Shown in pieces: positions 1-5,757 of a stretch of DNA of 5,758 nucleotides; position 1 is the first letter of the stretch, and every line of letters begins with the position of its first letter. The stretch covers positions 1-5,758 of the forward strand of contig JAFQHF010000094.1 of the NCBI GenBank assembly GCA_017398105.1, read 5' to 3'. Below the pieces are notes generated by a model. That model had not been told where the DNA came from. It was given only the letters and a program-made list of their open reading frames with translations, and did no database searches. The DNA comes from Oscillospiraceae bacterium. GTDB taxonomy: Bacteria; Bacillota_A; Clostridia; Oscillospirales; Oscillospiraceae. The position numbers were made by a program, and so were the translations under genes.

Positions 1-446
1 ATATATGTACGGTAAATGACTTCGTACAGTAAATCGCCATCCGTCGGCTTATCCTTGAGAACACTTACCGCTTCGTTCAGCCTGTCTATCAACAATCTGG
101 ACTTCATAATTGTTCTGAGCCGGTTTTCCATCTCAACGTTCTCCAAACTCATTTCAGTATCCAGCCGGTCAAGCAATCCGTCCAAATCAGATAATGGGAT
201 ATTTAGCTCCTGCTTCAATTCCGAAGGAATGGAATTCATCGCCCAAATAATGTCTCTGTAATGCTTAAGCAACAGCAGCGTGTTATGATATGCCTTCTTA
301 GCAAGTTCCTTTTTCTTTTCTCTGATGTTTTTATCTGAGATCTTTTGATCACTCAGTACACCTCTGCTGGTTAAGTAGTCCACGAAAGCCTTAGACTGGT
401 CTGACAAATTCATTTCTTCTTCCGCATAGGATTTTCGTTTACCCAA
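1..446 (-). CDS. Partial hypothetical protein, N-terminal 148 residues; possible accessory/mobile-element regulator
   Basis: I do not recognise this protein with certainty. The frame is open from a TTG start at 446 to the left edge, giving 148 residues with the C-terminus missing. An in-frame TAA lies seven codons upstream, and a strong Shine-Dalgarno (AAAGGGGGTGAGG, minus strand) sits just before the TTG, so the start is well supported. The N-terminus is basic (MGKRKSYAEEE). Residues 38-70 form a Lys-rich helix running into KKAYHNTLLLLKHYRDIIW, and residues 85-130 alternate charged and leucine residues as in long helices. There is no signal peptide or membrane segment. The end of the visible part (GDLLYEVIYRTY) resembles, from memory, helical proteins of clostridial phage or integrative elements that continue into a sigma-70-region-4-like helix-turn-helix (ArpU-like). 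That identity is inference only, since the diagnostic part lies outside the window. Base composition is AT-richer than the genes to the right. Confidence 0.75.
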   Translation of the reverse strand, partial: MGKRKSYAEEEMNLSDQSKAFVDYLTSRGVLSDQKISDKNIREKKKELAKKAYHNTLLLLKHYRDIIWAMNSIPSELKQELNIPLSDLDGLLDRLDTEMSLENVEMENRLRTIMKSRLLIDRLNEAVSVLKDKPTDGDLLYEVIYRTY

Positions 447-655
447 TTCCTCACCCCCTTTCCCTTATATCTGGTATAGACAACTGCGTTCGCATTTTGC
501 CTTGTATTACTTATTACGGATAGCGGAACCCTGTTTTTAAATTCTTCGACAGGAAAAACCAAAAAGATTTTTGTCCCATCCCTGGAAAATGGGCAGACTC
601 TCCCCTTTCTGACTTTTCTTCGATTTCTTGCTGTCTCAATAAACCTACCCTGCAA
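410..655 (-). CDS. Doubtful small basic ORF, possibly a remnant
   Basis: This is an 81-codon frame with a TTG start that overlaps the first 37 bases of the better-supported minus-strand gene starting at 446. Its composition is plausible for a protein: Arg/Lys-rich at residues 8-20 (TARNRRKVRKGR) and then a hydrophobic-charged stretch (DGTKIFLVFPVEEF). The TTG has no properly spaced ribosome binding site. The frame stays open upstream to a stop at 767-769, but without an ATG. An ATG at 660 that does have an AGGA about nine bases upstream is in another frame, which runs to 514 and gives only 48 residues. One reading is a small gene broken by a frameshift near 640-655; the other is chance. I recognise no family. 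Confidence 0.2.
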   Translation of the reverse strand: MQGRFIETARNRRKVRKGRVCPFSRDGTKIFLVFPVEEFKNRVPLSVISNTRQNANAVVYTRYKGKGVRNWVNENPMRKKK

Positions 656-703
656 GTCATATCTACAATTCCTGCTATACTTACAGTTCCTACCATGAAA
701 AAA

Positions 704-717
704 ATACGCGCGCGTAT
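704..717. repeat. Perfect 14-bp palindrome ATACGCGCGCGTAT
   Basis: The sequence equals its own reverse complement and alternates purine and pyrimidine throughout, with a CGCGCGCG core; the alternation extends to position 718. On the minus strand it is followed at once by seven T residues (TATTTTTTTC). Such a tract could be a protein-binding dyad, a Z-DNA-prone element, or part of a terminator-like fold in the leader of the left-edge gene. The pattern is plain in the sequence; the role is unknown. Confidence 0.6.
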
Positions 718-802
718 AGGTGTCAGATGCTCCATTTACATTCTTTGTAATAATACCTTCGATCGCTTAAACAAAACACAAAGCAAAAAAACATGTTTAG
801 AT

Positions 803-829
803 AGCCCGGAGTTTCAACTCCGGGCTTTT
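803..829. terminator. GC-rich hairpin, probable intrinsic terminator
   Basis: AGCCCGGAGTT (803-813) is followed by TC and the exact complement AACTCCGGGCT (816-826), giving an 11-bp perfect stem (10 bp with a realistic four-base loop). On the plus strand it continues with TTTT and then CC, the better U-tract. On the minus strand the stem is followed by ATCTAAACATG, and a T7 tract comes only about 12 bases later. It sits about 90 bases beyond the end of the minus-strand oxidative-stress operon, so ending that operon is its most sensible job despite the poor U-tract. It may act in both directions. Confidence 0.6.
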
Positions 830-915
830 CCTGTCAGTTTGATCGTTGAGGATTGGTTTATTTATTACCACTGAAAAAACAGGATTGAGATTGAAATAGT
901 GCCAGTTCCTTCATT

Positions 916-2538
916 TCATTTGAGTATATCCAGGATCTGACTGATATTTTTCTTTCCGAAGGATATCTTGTCGTTATCAACAACCAAGCACGGAACACTC
1001 ATCACATGGAAGCGTTCTTTAATTTCTTCAAAATGATGGATATCATAAACTTCTGCTTTAACATACTGATTCTCCGCGGCGATCCGTTGAGCGGCCTTCA
1101 CCAAATCAGGACACATGGTACACAACAGTGTAACCAGAATCTTCAGATCCGTTGGTTTTGTAATGGCTGCAATCTGCTTTCTTGTTTCCTCATCGATGGA
1201 CTGTCCCGGTCCTGCAGCATTATAAAGTCCCAGCACAAAAGAAGTGAACTCATGCCCGCTGGGAACGCCGTGGAACGCAAGTCCCGTTTCTGTTCCATCC
1301 TCCAGACAAACTTTTACGCAAGGAGCATGTTTTTTTCTGGCCTCTCTGTCAACCACTTCCACCGTTAGCTTTTCGGAAAGGTCGGCAAGGGCAGTCATAA
1401 AGCGTTCCAACTCTGCTGAGACCGGACGGTTATCCAGATACAATTTCAGCCGGAGCTTTCGCTCCATGCGGCTGAATAAGGTATCAAGCTGCTCTCGCAT
1501 TTCAGGAGGAAACAGTTGCGTAGGGTCCGGCGCTATTTCTGCATGAGATGGGGATACAGGGACTTCGTTATTTGCAGGGACAGAAATCTCCGGATGGATT
1601 CCTGTTTTACGCTGCATAGCAGCGGCATACTTCTCCAGCTCTGTTGCAGCCAGTGCACCATCGCCTGTAGCTGTAACCACCTGACGGAGCGGCTTGACGC
1701 AAACATCTCCGGCCGCATATACTCCGTCTGCACTGGTCTTTTGGGAAGCATCAGTTAGGATATATCCTTGTTCATTCAGCTCGATAACACCTTTGACCGC
1801 TTCCGTGGCAGGAGCGTACCCGGCAAAAACAAAAACACCGAAGGTTTCCTTGCTCCTATATTCTGCCACCTCTCCCGTGTCGGTATTTTTATACCGGGCA
1901 TAGGTCAGCCCATTTTCCCCGGACACTTCTTCCATCACAGTGTTATATAGCACTGTGATTTTTTCATGTTTTTTCGCCTGCTCCGAAACCGAGGCTGCAC
2001 AGGAAAAATCGTCCCTGCGGATCAGAATCGTCACATGTCGGGCAAACTTGGTCAGGAATACGCTCTCTTCTGCAGCAGCATAGCCGCCGCCTATCACAAA
2101 TACTTCCTTACCAGCAAAAAATTCTCCATCGCAGGTAGCACAGTAGGCAACACCACGGCCTTTGTGTTCCTCTTCTCCCTGGAACCCTACCATTCTGGGA
2201 TGGGCGCCGGTGGCCAGCAGTATGCCAAAGCAGCGGTAATCGCCCCGGTTGGTGTGCACAGTCTTGATATCTTCTGAAAGCGCAAAACCGGTTGCTTCCG
2301 CCAGCATGAATTCTGCACCGAAACTTGCAGCCTGCTGCTGCATAGTTTCCGTCAGATGTTTACCGCTTACCTTTGCAATACCTGGGTAATTCACCACCTC
2401 GTGGGTGATGGAGATTTGCCCACCGAACTGATCTTTTTCCAATACCAGAACCCGGTACTTTGCTCTCGCCAGATACAGGGCGGCGGTGAGCCCCGCAGGG
2501 CCACCGCCAACCACGATCACATCATACAGATTATCCAT
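916..2538 (-). CDS. Thioredoxin reductase-like flavoprotein with C-terminal AhpF-NTD/PDO-like domain (peroxiredoxin reductase)
   Basis: This 540-residue protein likely passes electrons from NAD(P)H via FAD and dithiols to the AhpC encoded just upstream, in the cytosol. Residues 1-305 are a thioredoxin-reductase module: FAD loop GGGPAG at 11-16, redox CATC at 133-136, nucleotide loop GGGYAAAE at 150-157, a second FAD motif AAGDV at 275-279, and RQVVTATGDGALAA at 285-298. Residues 306-340 are a Pro/Ala-rich linker. Residues 341-440 look like a thioredoxin fold without CxxC. Residues 460-540 are a second such fold with CTMC at 473-476 and a cis-Pro-type VPC at 515-517. Classical AhpF carries its double-thioredoxin domain at the N-terminus, so here the order is reversed. 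The NADPH motif HRRxxxR reads IRRDDFS, which leaves cofactor preference open. The ATG overlaps the ahpC stop (TAATG) and its own Shine-Dalgarno is weak, so translation is probably coupled to ahpC. The module calls are firm; the AhpC partnership is inferred from operon context. Confidence 0.92.
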   Translation of the reverse strand: MDNLYDVIVVGGGPAGLTAALYLARAKYRVLVLEKDQFGGQISITHEVVNYPGIAKVSGKHLTETMQQQAASFGAEFMLAEATGFALSEDIKTVHTNRGDYRCFGILLATGAHPRMVGFQGEEEHKGRGVAYCATCDGEFFAGKEVFVIGGGYAAAEESVFLTKFARHVTILIRRDDFSCAASVSEQAKKHEKITVLYNTVMEEVSGENGLTYARYKNTDTGEVAEYRSKETFGVFVFAGYAPATEAVKGVIELNEQGYILTDASQKTSADGVYAAGDVCVKPLRQVVTATGDGALAATELEKYAAAMQRKTGIHPEISVPANNEVPVSPSHAEIAPDPTQLFPPEMREQLDTLFSRMERKLRLKLYLDNRPVSAELERFMTALADLSEKLTVEVVDREARKKHAPCVKVCLEDGTETGLAFHGVPSGHEFTSFVLGLYNAAGPGQSIDEETRKQIAAITKPTDLKILVTLLCTMCPDLVKAAQRIAAENQYVKAEVYDIHHFEEIKERFHVMSVPCLVVDNDKISFGKKNISQILDILK

Positions 2539-3101
2539 TAGAGTTGTCCCACAAGGTCCAGGCTGGGCTTCAGGGTTTCAGCGCCAGGCTTCCAGTTGGC
2601 AGGACAAACCTGATCACCATGGGCGTGAACAAACTGGCAGGCCTGCACTTTACGTAGCAGTTCCTCAGCGTTTCTGCCTACATTGCCGGCTGTGATCTCA
2701 TACCCTACAATCTTGCCCTCTGGATTTATGATAAAGGTTCCCCGCTCTGCAAGGCCGTCGGATTCAATCAGAACCTCAAAATCCCTGGAAATACTGTGGG
2801 TGGAATCTGCCAGCATGGGGTAATGAATCTTCTTAATGCGCTCAGAGGCATCGTGCCATGCCTTATGAACGAAGTGGGTATCGGTGGACACAGAATAAAT
2901 CTCGCATCCCATGGCCTTGAACTGCTCATACTTATCAGCCAGGTCCTCCAATTCTGTAGGGCACACAAAGGTAAAGTCCGCCGGGTAGAAGAAAAAGACA
3001 CTCCATTTTCCCAGAATATCTTCCCTACTCACAAATTTAAAGTCACTTTCATGATAGGCATAGGTGCGAAAATCGGAAACTTCCTTATTGATCAAAGACA
3101 T
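2538..3101 (-). CDS. ahpC: Alkyl hydroperoxide reductase subunit C (typical 2-Cys peroxiredoxin)
   Basis: This enzyme reduces H2O2, organic peroxides and peroxynitrite in the cytosol using a thiol. It has 187 residues, the same length as Escherichia coli AhpC as I remember it. The active-site block PADFTFVCPTE contains the PxxxTxxC motif, with peroxidatic Cys47, Thr44 and Pro40. The resolving Cys166 lies in QVCPANW near the C-terminus, and the protein ends LDLVGQL as AhpC proteins do. YSVSTDTHFVHKAWH is another family hallmark. Two extra cysteines, at 66 and 155, have no known role. The start is taken as the ATG at 3101 (MSLINKE): it has GGAGG eight bases upstream, while an ATG fifteen bases earlier lies in that ribosome site and would add a non-homologous MEEVS. 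Its ribosome site lies in the last codons of the superoxide reductase gene, two bases separate the genes, and its TAA overlaps the next ATG. Confidence 0.97.
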   Translation of the reverse strand: MSLINKEVSDFRTYAYHESDFKFVSREDILGKWSVFFFYPADFTFVCPTELEDLADKYEQFKAMGCEIYSVSTDTHFVHKAWHDASERIKKIHYPMLADSTHSISRDFEVLIESDGLAERGTFIINPEGKIVGYEITAGNVGRNAEELLRKVQACQFVHAHGDQVCPANWKPGAETLKPSLDLVGQL

Positions 3102-3103
3102 AC

Positions 3104-3478
3104 TTACTTCCTCCATAAATCATGCTGATTACAAAAAGCATACACTGCCCGGACTTCGTCTCCATCGCAGATGGCAAATTTCGCCATGGGATAATCACCG
3201 GGATCCAGGTGGGCATACTGAATTCCGTGTTCGGTTTCAAGACACACCCATTCAATATAGTGCTCCTCAGTCATGGGATGCTGTGCAGCTCCGACTGTGA
3301 CATGGACGATATTCCCCTCTACTTGGTATACAGGAATATGTTTCTCTCCGGATGCTTCTGTGGTACCGGGAATCAATTCCTGCATTTTTTCACCGCAGCA
3401 AAGAATCGGAACACCTTTGTCCCGGATCATGGCTACGACATTGCCGCAATGCGCACAAACAAAAAATTTCTGTTTCAT
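3104..3478 (-). CDS. dfx: Desulfoferrodoxin, class I (2Fe) superoxide reductase
   Basis: Superoxide reductase converts superoxide to H2O2 without making oxygen, the usual strategy of anaerobes. The protein has 124 residues. The N-terminal desulforedoxin domain keeps all four rubredoxin-type iron ligands: Cys8, Cys11 and the pair Cys27-Cys28 (CAHCGN and LCCGEKM). The catalytic domain has EKHIP with Glu45, Lys46 and His47, then His67 (QHPM) and His73 (EEHY), and ends with Cys116 and His119 (FCNQHDLW); these are the expected 4-His/1-Cys ligands and the mobile Glu-Lys pair. I chose the ATG at 3478, which has AGGAG seven bases upstream; a GTG at 3484 is almost on top of that site and unlikely. It is the first gene of the operon and its H2O2 product is the substrate of the next gene, ahpC. 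A hairpin in its leader may control its translation. No rubredoxin electron donor is encoded in the window. Confidence 0.97.
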   Translation of the reverse strand: MKQKFFVCAHCGNVVAMIRDKGVPILCCGEKMQELIPGTTEASGEKHIPVYQVEGNIVHVTVGAAQHPMTEEHYIEWVCLETEHGIQYAHLDPGDYPMAKFAICDGDEVRAVYAFCNQHDLWRK

Positions 3479-3480
3479 AA

Positions 3481-3507
3481 ACACACTCCTTTCTGATGAA
3501 AGTGTGT
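3481..3507 (-). promoter_or_regulatory. Leader hairpin engaging the superoxide reductase ribosome binding site
   Basis: On the minus strand ACACACTTTC, ATCA and GAAAGGAGTGTGT form a stem of 6 plus 4 base pairs with a four-base loop and a GGA bulge. In plus coordinates 3481-3486 pair with 3502-3507 and 3490-3493 pair with 3498-3501. The AGGAG ribosome site (complement of 3486-3490) has its outer bases in the stem and its GGA in the bulge, and the start codon at 3478 follows two bases after the stem. This geometry could limit ribosome access, or the dyad could be an operator in DNA. The pairing is directly visible; the function is inference. Confidence 0.4.
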
Positions 3508-3569
3508 CCTGAATGCCGTAAATAATTCATCTGCAGCAGGGCATACTGTGCATGAAGGAAGTGCAGAAA
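3508..3569. promoter_or_regulatory. Divergent promoter region between the two operons
   Basis: Only 91 bases separate the two divergent start codons, so both promoters must lie here or overlap the coding ends. On the plus strand AATAAT at 3521-3526 matches the -10 consensus in five of six bases but lacks a good -35. On the minus strand the overlapping AATTAT with TGCACA 19 bases upstream is a weak candidate. I see no PerR, Fur or Rex-type box. The region is certain; the individual promoter elements are not. Confidence 0.4.
3555..3561 (+). promoter_or_regulatory. Ribosome binding site fixing the transporter start at 3570
   Basis: AAGGAAG is followed by eight bases and then the ATG at 3570. 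The earlier in-frame ATG at 3552 has only a weak GCAGGG eleven bases upstream, and it directly abuts this site, so the later start is preferred. Confidence 0.6.
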
Positions 3570-4988
3570 ATGGAACGAAGGAATGCATATAAACGAGGCT
3601 TTCTCCCCTACGCATTGGCAGCCTTTCTAATTGGTATTGTGGGTGGCTTTTCTACCGTACTGGGACCTGCATTTGTGCAGGATATCGGGATTTCCTACAG
3701 CAATACCACCTGGACAGCCCTAGCCCAGGCCATGTCCACTGCCGCCTGTGCCCCCATTCTGGGTAAAGTCGGCGATGTCATTGGGCGCAAAAGGACCCTG
3801 TTGCTGGGTATTGCAGTCTTTACCTTGGGCAATATTCTGACAGCATTGGCAAACTCGCTGCTCTTTATGTTGTCGGCCAGATTTATTGTGGGTATTGGAA
3901 CCGCAGCGATGGCTCCGGTGATCATGTCCTATATTGTGACTGAATTCCCACAGGATAAAACTGCAGAGGGGTTTGCTCTGTACATGCTGATATCCAGCGC
4001 TTCGGTTGTTTTTGGACCGACACTGGGAGGGCTGATCGTCTCCGGCTACGGCTGGCGCTCTATGCTGTGGGTATGTATTGCAATCTGTATCGCCACCTTT
4101 GCTGCCTGTCTCGTGACTTCTGGAAAAGAAGATACGAAAAAGAAAAAACTGGATGGTTTTGATGGATTCGGAGCACTTCTGATACTTGTTTTCTTTAGCC
4201 TGGTTCTGTGCATTCCCGCATTTGGGCAAAATTTCGGATGGACTTCAACGGCGTTTATGGTCGTATTGATTGCATCCGTTGTGAGTTTAATAGGATTGAT
4301 ATCCGCCGAAAAAAGGGCATCCCATCCAATTTTGTCCGGGTCTTTTTTCAAACGGAAGGTCTTTTTTCTGAGTATCGTTGCACTGTTCCTGACCCAGGGG
4401 CTCATGCAGGCCAATATGACCAATACCATCGTCTTTGTCAATTACACCCAGCCGGGAAACAGTGCCATTTCCGGCTATGCCATCTCGGTTATGTATTTGG
4501 GAATGTCTCTGGGATCTGTACTGTTAGGTCCTTTGGCAGACAGGTTTGAACCAAAGCATGTGCTTACGGGATCTTTGATTCTTACGGGTATTGGCTGCAG
4601 CATTTTGCTTCTGTTTTCCGTTGCAACCTCAGTCCTGGTTCTGATGGCATCTCTGGGTATTCTCGGTTTTGGCCTGGGTGGAAACGGAACAATTTTTATG
4701 AAGGTAGCCCTGTCCGGACTCCCGCAGCAGGAAGCCGGTGCCGGTACCGGCACCTATGGTCTGTTTCGGGATTTGGCCGCGCCCTTTGGCGTTGCCGTAT
4801 TCGTACCGCTGTTTACCAACCGGATCACGAATCTGATTTCGAGTGGGGTTCATGGTGCTGATGCCGCAGTTCAGTCGATTCACGTACTGGCAATTGCGGA
4901 ACTAATCTGCATTGTTGCCGGTATCGCAGCCGTTTTCTGCTTACCCAGAATCCACAGCAAAGGAGCAAAAAATGAGACTCAAGAATAA
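3570..4988 (+). CDS. MFS transporter, BaiG-like (probable bile-acid transporter)
   Basis: This is a 472-residue inner-membrane secondary transporter, probably proton-driven, of the 14-helix DHA2-like branch of the major facilitator superfamily. It begins MERRNAYKRGF and goes straight into a first membrane helix. MFS motif A is at about residues 65-74 (GKVGDVIGRK), and a motif-C-like SSASVVFGPTLGG follows at about 142-154. A Lys-rich loop (DTKKKKLDGFDGFG) lies at about 188-201, followed by further hydrophobic spans ending near residue 459. Many blocks match the Clostridium scindens bile-acid transporter BaiG as I remember it: VLGPAFV, NTTW, SAACAPILGK-type, NYTQPGN, and GSGTGTYGLFRD-type. Length is also close (about 477 residues in BaiG). 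The next gene overlaps its last 17 bases and encodes a bile-acid dehydrogenase, which supports bile acids as substrate. Whether it imports or exports is not visible. If extended to the ATG at 3552 it would have 478 residues. Confidence 0.88.
   Translation: MERRNAYKRGFLPYALAAFLIGIVGGFSTVLGPAFVQDIGISYSNTTWTALAQAMSTAACAPILGKVGDVIGRKRTLLLGIAVFTLGNILTALANSLLFMLSARFIVGIGTAAMAPVIMSYIVTEFPQDKTAEGFALYMLISSASVVFGPTLGGLIVSGYGWRSMLWVCIAICIATFAACLVTSGKEDTKKKKLDGFDGFGALLILVFFSLVLCIPAFGQNFGWTSTAFMVVLIASVVSLIGLISAEKRASHPILSGSFFKRKVFFLSIVALFLTQGLMQANMTNTIVFVNYTQPGNSAISGYAISVMYLGMSLGSVLLGPLADRFEPKHVLTGSLILTGIGCSILLLFSVATSVLVLMASLGILGFGLGGNGTIFMKVALSGLPQQEAGAGTGTYGLFRDLAAPFGVAVFVPLFTNRITNLISSGVHGADAAVQSIHVLAIAELICIVAGIAAVFCLPRIHSKGAKNETQE
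4961..4965 (+). promoter_or_regulatory. Ribosome binding site of hdhA inside the transporter gene
   Basis: AGGAG (AAAGGAG in full) stands six bases before the ATG at 4972. It excludes the longer in-frame reading that begins at a TTG upstream, and it shows that hdhA is translated from within the 3' end of the transporter gene. Confidence 0.75.
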
Positions 4989-5757
4989 AGTTGTATTGAT
5001 CACAGCCTCCACCCGTGGAATCGGTCTTGCGTGTGTGAAGGCTTGTGCCAAAGAAGGAGCAAGCGTTTATATGGCCGCTCGCAACATAGAGCGGGCCCGG
5101 GAAATTGCAGACACATTGAACGGAGTCAAATGTGTCTACAACGATGCCACAAAACCGGAAAGCTTCTCCTCCATGGTGGAAGAAGTCGTAGAAGATGCAG
5201 GCCGCATTGATGTACTGGTGAATAATTTCGGTACTTCCAATCCGGAGAAAGACCTGGACTTTGCCCATACCGATCCTTCTGTGTTCCTTGATACAGTGAA
5301 TCTGAATTTGCGAAGCGTTTTTATGGCGAGCCAGACAGCAGCCAAGCACATGGCTGTGCATGGTGGAGGAAGCATCATCAACATTTCCTCCGTAGGCGGT
5401 CTGGTACCGGACATCTCTCAGGTGGCCTACGGTACCAGCAAAGCAGCCATCAATTATCTGACCAAGCTCATCGCAGTCCAGGAAGCAAAAAATAAAATTC
5501 GATGCAATGCTGTCCTTCCTGGTATGACCGCCACGGAAGCAGTGGAGAAAAACTTGACAGAAGACTTTCGCAAGCTGTTCCTCCGCCACATTCCCCTGGG
5601 CCGTATGGGTCTGCCGAAGGAAATCGCCGCTGCAGTAGTGTACCTGGCAAGCGATGACGCTGCCTATACCACAGGCCAAATCCTGACGGTTTCCGGGGGC
5701 TTTGGGCTGGCAACCCCTGTCTATGGTGACCTGGCAAGCAAAACATCCAGACGATAA
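4972..5757 (+). CDS. hdhA: 7-alpha-hydroxysteroid dehydrogenase (short-chain dehydrogenase)
   Basis: This cytosolic enzyme reversibly oxidises the 7-alpha-hydroxyl of bile acids such as cholate and chenodeoxycholate to 7-oxo products with NAD(P)+. It has 261 residues, typical of classical short-chain dehydrogenases. The cofactor loop is TASTRGIG at 11-18, a form seen in clostridial 7-alpha-HSDHs in place of TGxxxGxG. Arg37 after the second strand (YMAARN) suggests NADP(H). NNFG stands at 84-87, and the catalytic set is Asn112, Ser140 (NISSVGG), Tyr153 and Lys157 (YGTSK). Long blocks match, from memory, the Clostridium scindens enzyme: MRLK.KV, YNDAT, GRIDVLVNNFG, SSVGGL.PDISQ.AYGTSK and RCNAVLPGMTAT. 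Catalysed position and cofactor are inferred from that resemblance; another 3-, 7- or 12-position specificity is less likely. The gene overlaps the BaiG-like transporter gene by 17 bases and is probably co-transcribed. The window ends one base after the stop, so no terminator is seen. Confidence 0.9.
   Translation: MRLKNKVVLITASTRGIGLACVKACAKEGASVYMAARNIERAREIADTLNGVKCVYNDATKPESFSSMVEEVVEDAGRIDVLVNNFGTSNPEKDLDFAHTDPSVFLDTVNLNLRSVFMASQTAAKHMAVHGGGSIINISSVGGLVPDISQVAYGTSKAAINYLTKLIAVQEAKNKIRCNAVLPGMTATEAVEKNLTEDFRKLFLRHIPLGRMGLPKEIAAAVVYLASDDAAYTTGQILTVSGGFGLATPVYGDLASKTSRR

Larger units (their letters stand above)
447..915. other. 469-bp AT-rich stretch without a secure gene
   Basis: This stretch lies between the start of the left-edge gene and the end of the flavoprotein gene, both on the minus strand. 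Besides the doubtful small frame, a 73-codon minus-strand frame (735 to 514) begins MEHLTPIRARIFFMVG and has only a weak AAAGAA upstream of its ATG; I do not call it. Visible structure is the 704-717 palindrome, a 10-bp palindrome AAACATGTTT at 789-798, and the 803-826 hairpin. Positions 831-915 are AT-rich with no stem, tRNA-like fold or repeat that I can see. The stretch is probably the leader of the left-edge gene plus the trailer of the oxidative-stress operon. Confidence 0.5.

Noticed and set aside
16..261. 81-codon plus-strand frame at the left edge
   Set aside because: It is Ser-rich and is the complement of the minus-strand gene that has a strong ribosome site and a charged, helix-like translation.
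789..798. Palindrome AAACATGTTT
   Set aside because: A ten-base AT-rich palindrome is expected by chance in such DNA and it has no partner copy in the window.
3102..3116. Upstream ATG giving AhpC a five-residue extension
   Set aside because: The ATG is part of the ribosome binding site of the ATG at 3101, and the shorter form matches the normal AhpC N-terminus and length.
3479..3569. PerR/Fur/Rex operator or a CRISPR-like repeat in the divergent spacer
   Set aside because: No sequence close to those operator consensus patterns is present, and the only dyad is the hairpin over the ribosome site.
3720..4229. 169-codon minus-strand frame within the transporter gene
   Set aside because: Its composition is low-complexity (Gln, His, Ser, Cys) without a fold, and it lies wholly under a clear MFS transporter.
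4825..5679. 284-codon open frame antisense to hdhA and the transporter's 3' end
   Set aside because: It is a shadow of hdhA: its translation is rich in Cys and His with no recognisable domain, while the plus strand carries a complete short-chain dehydrogenase with all catalytic residues.
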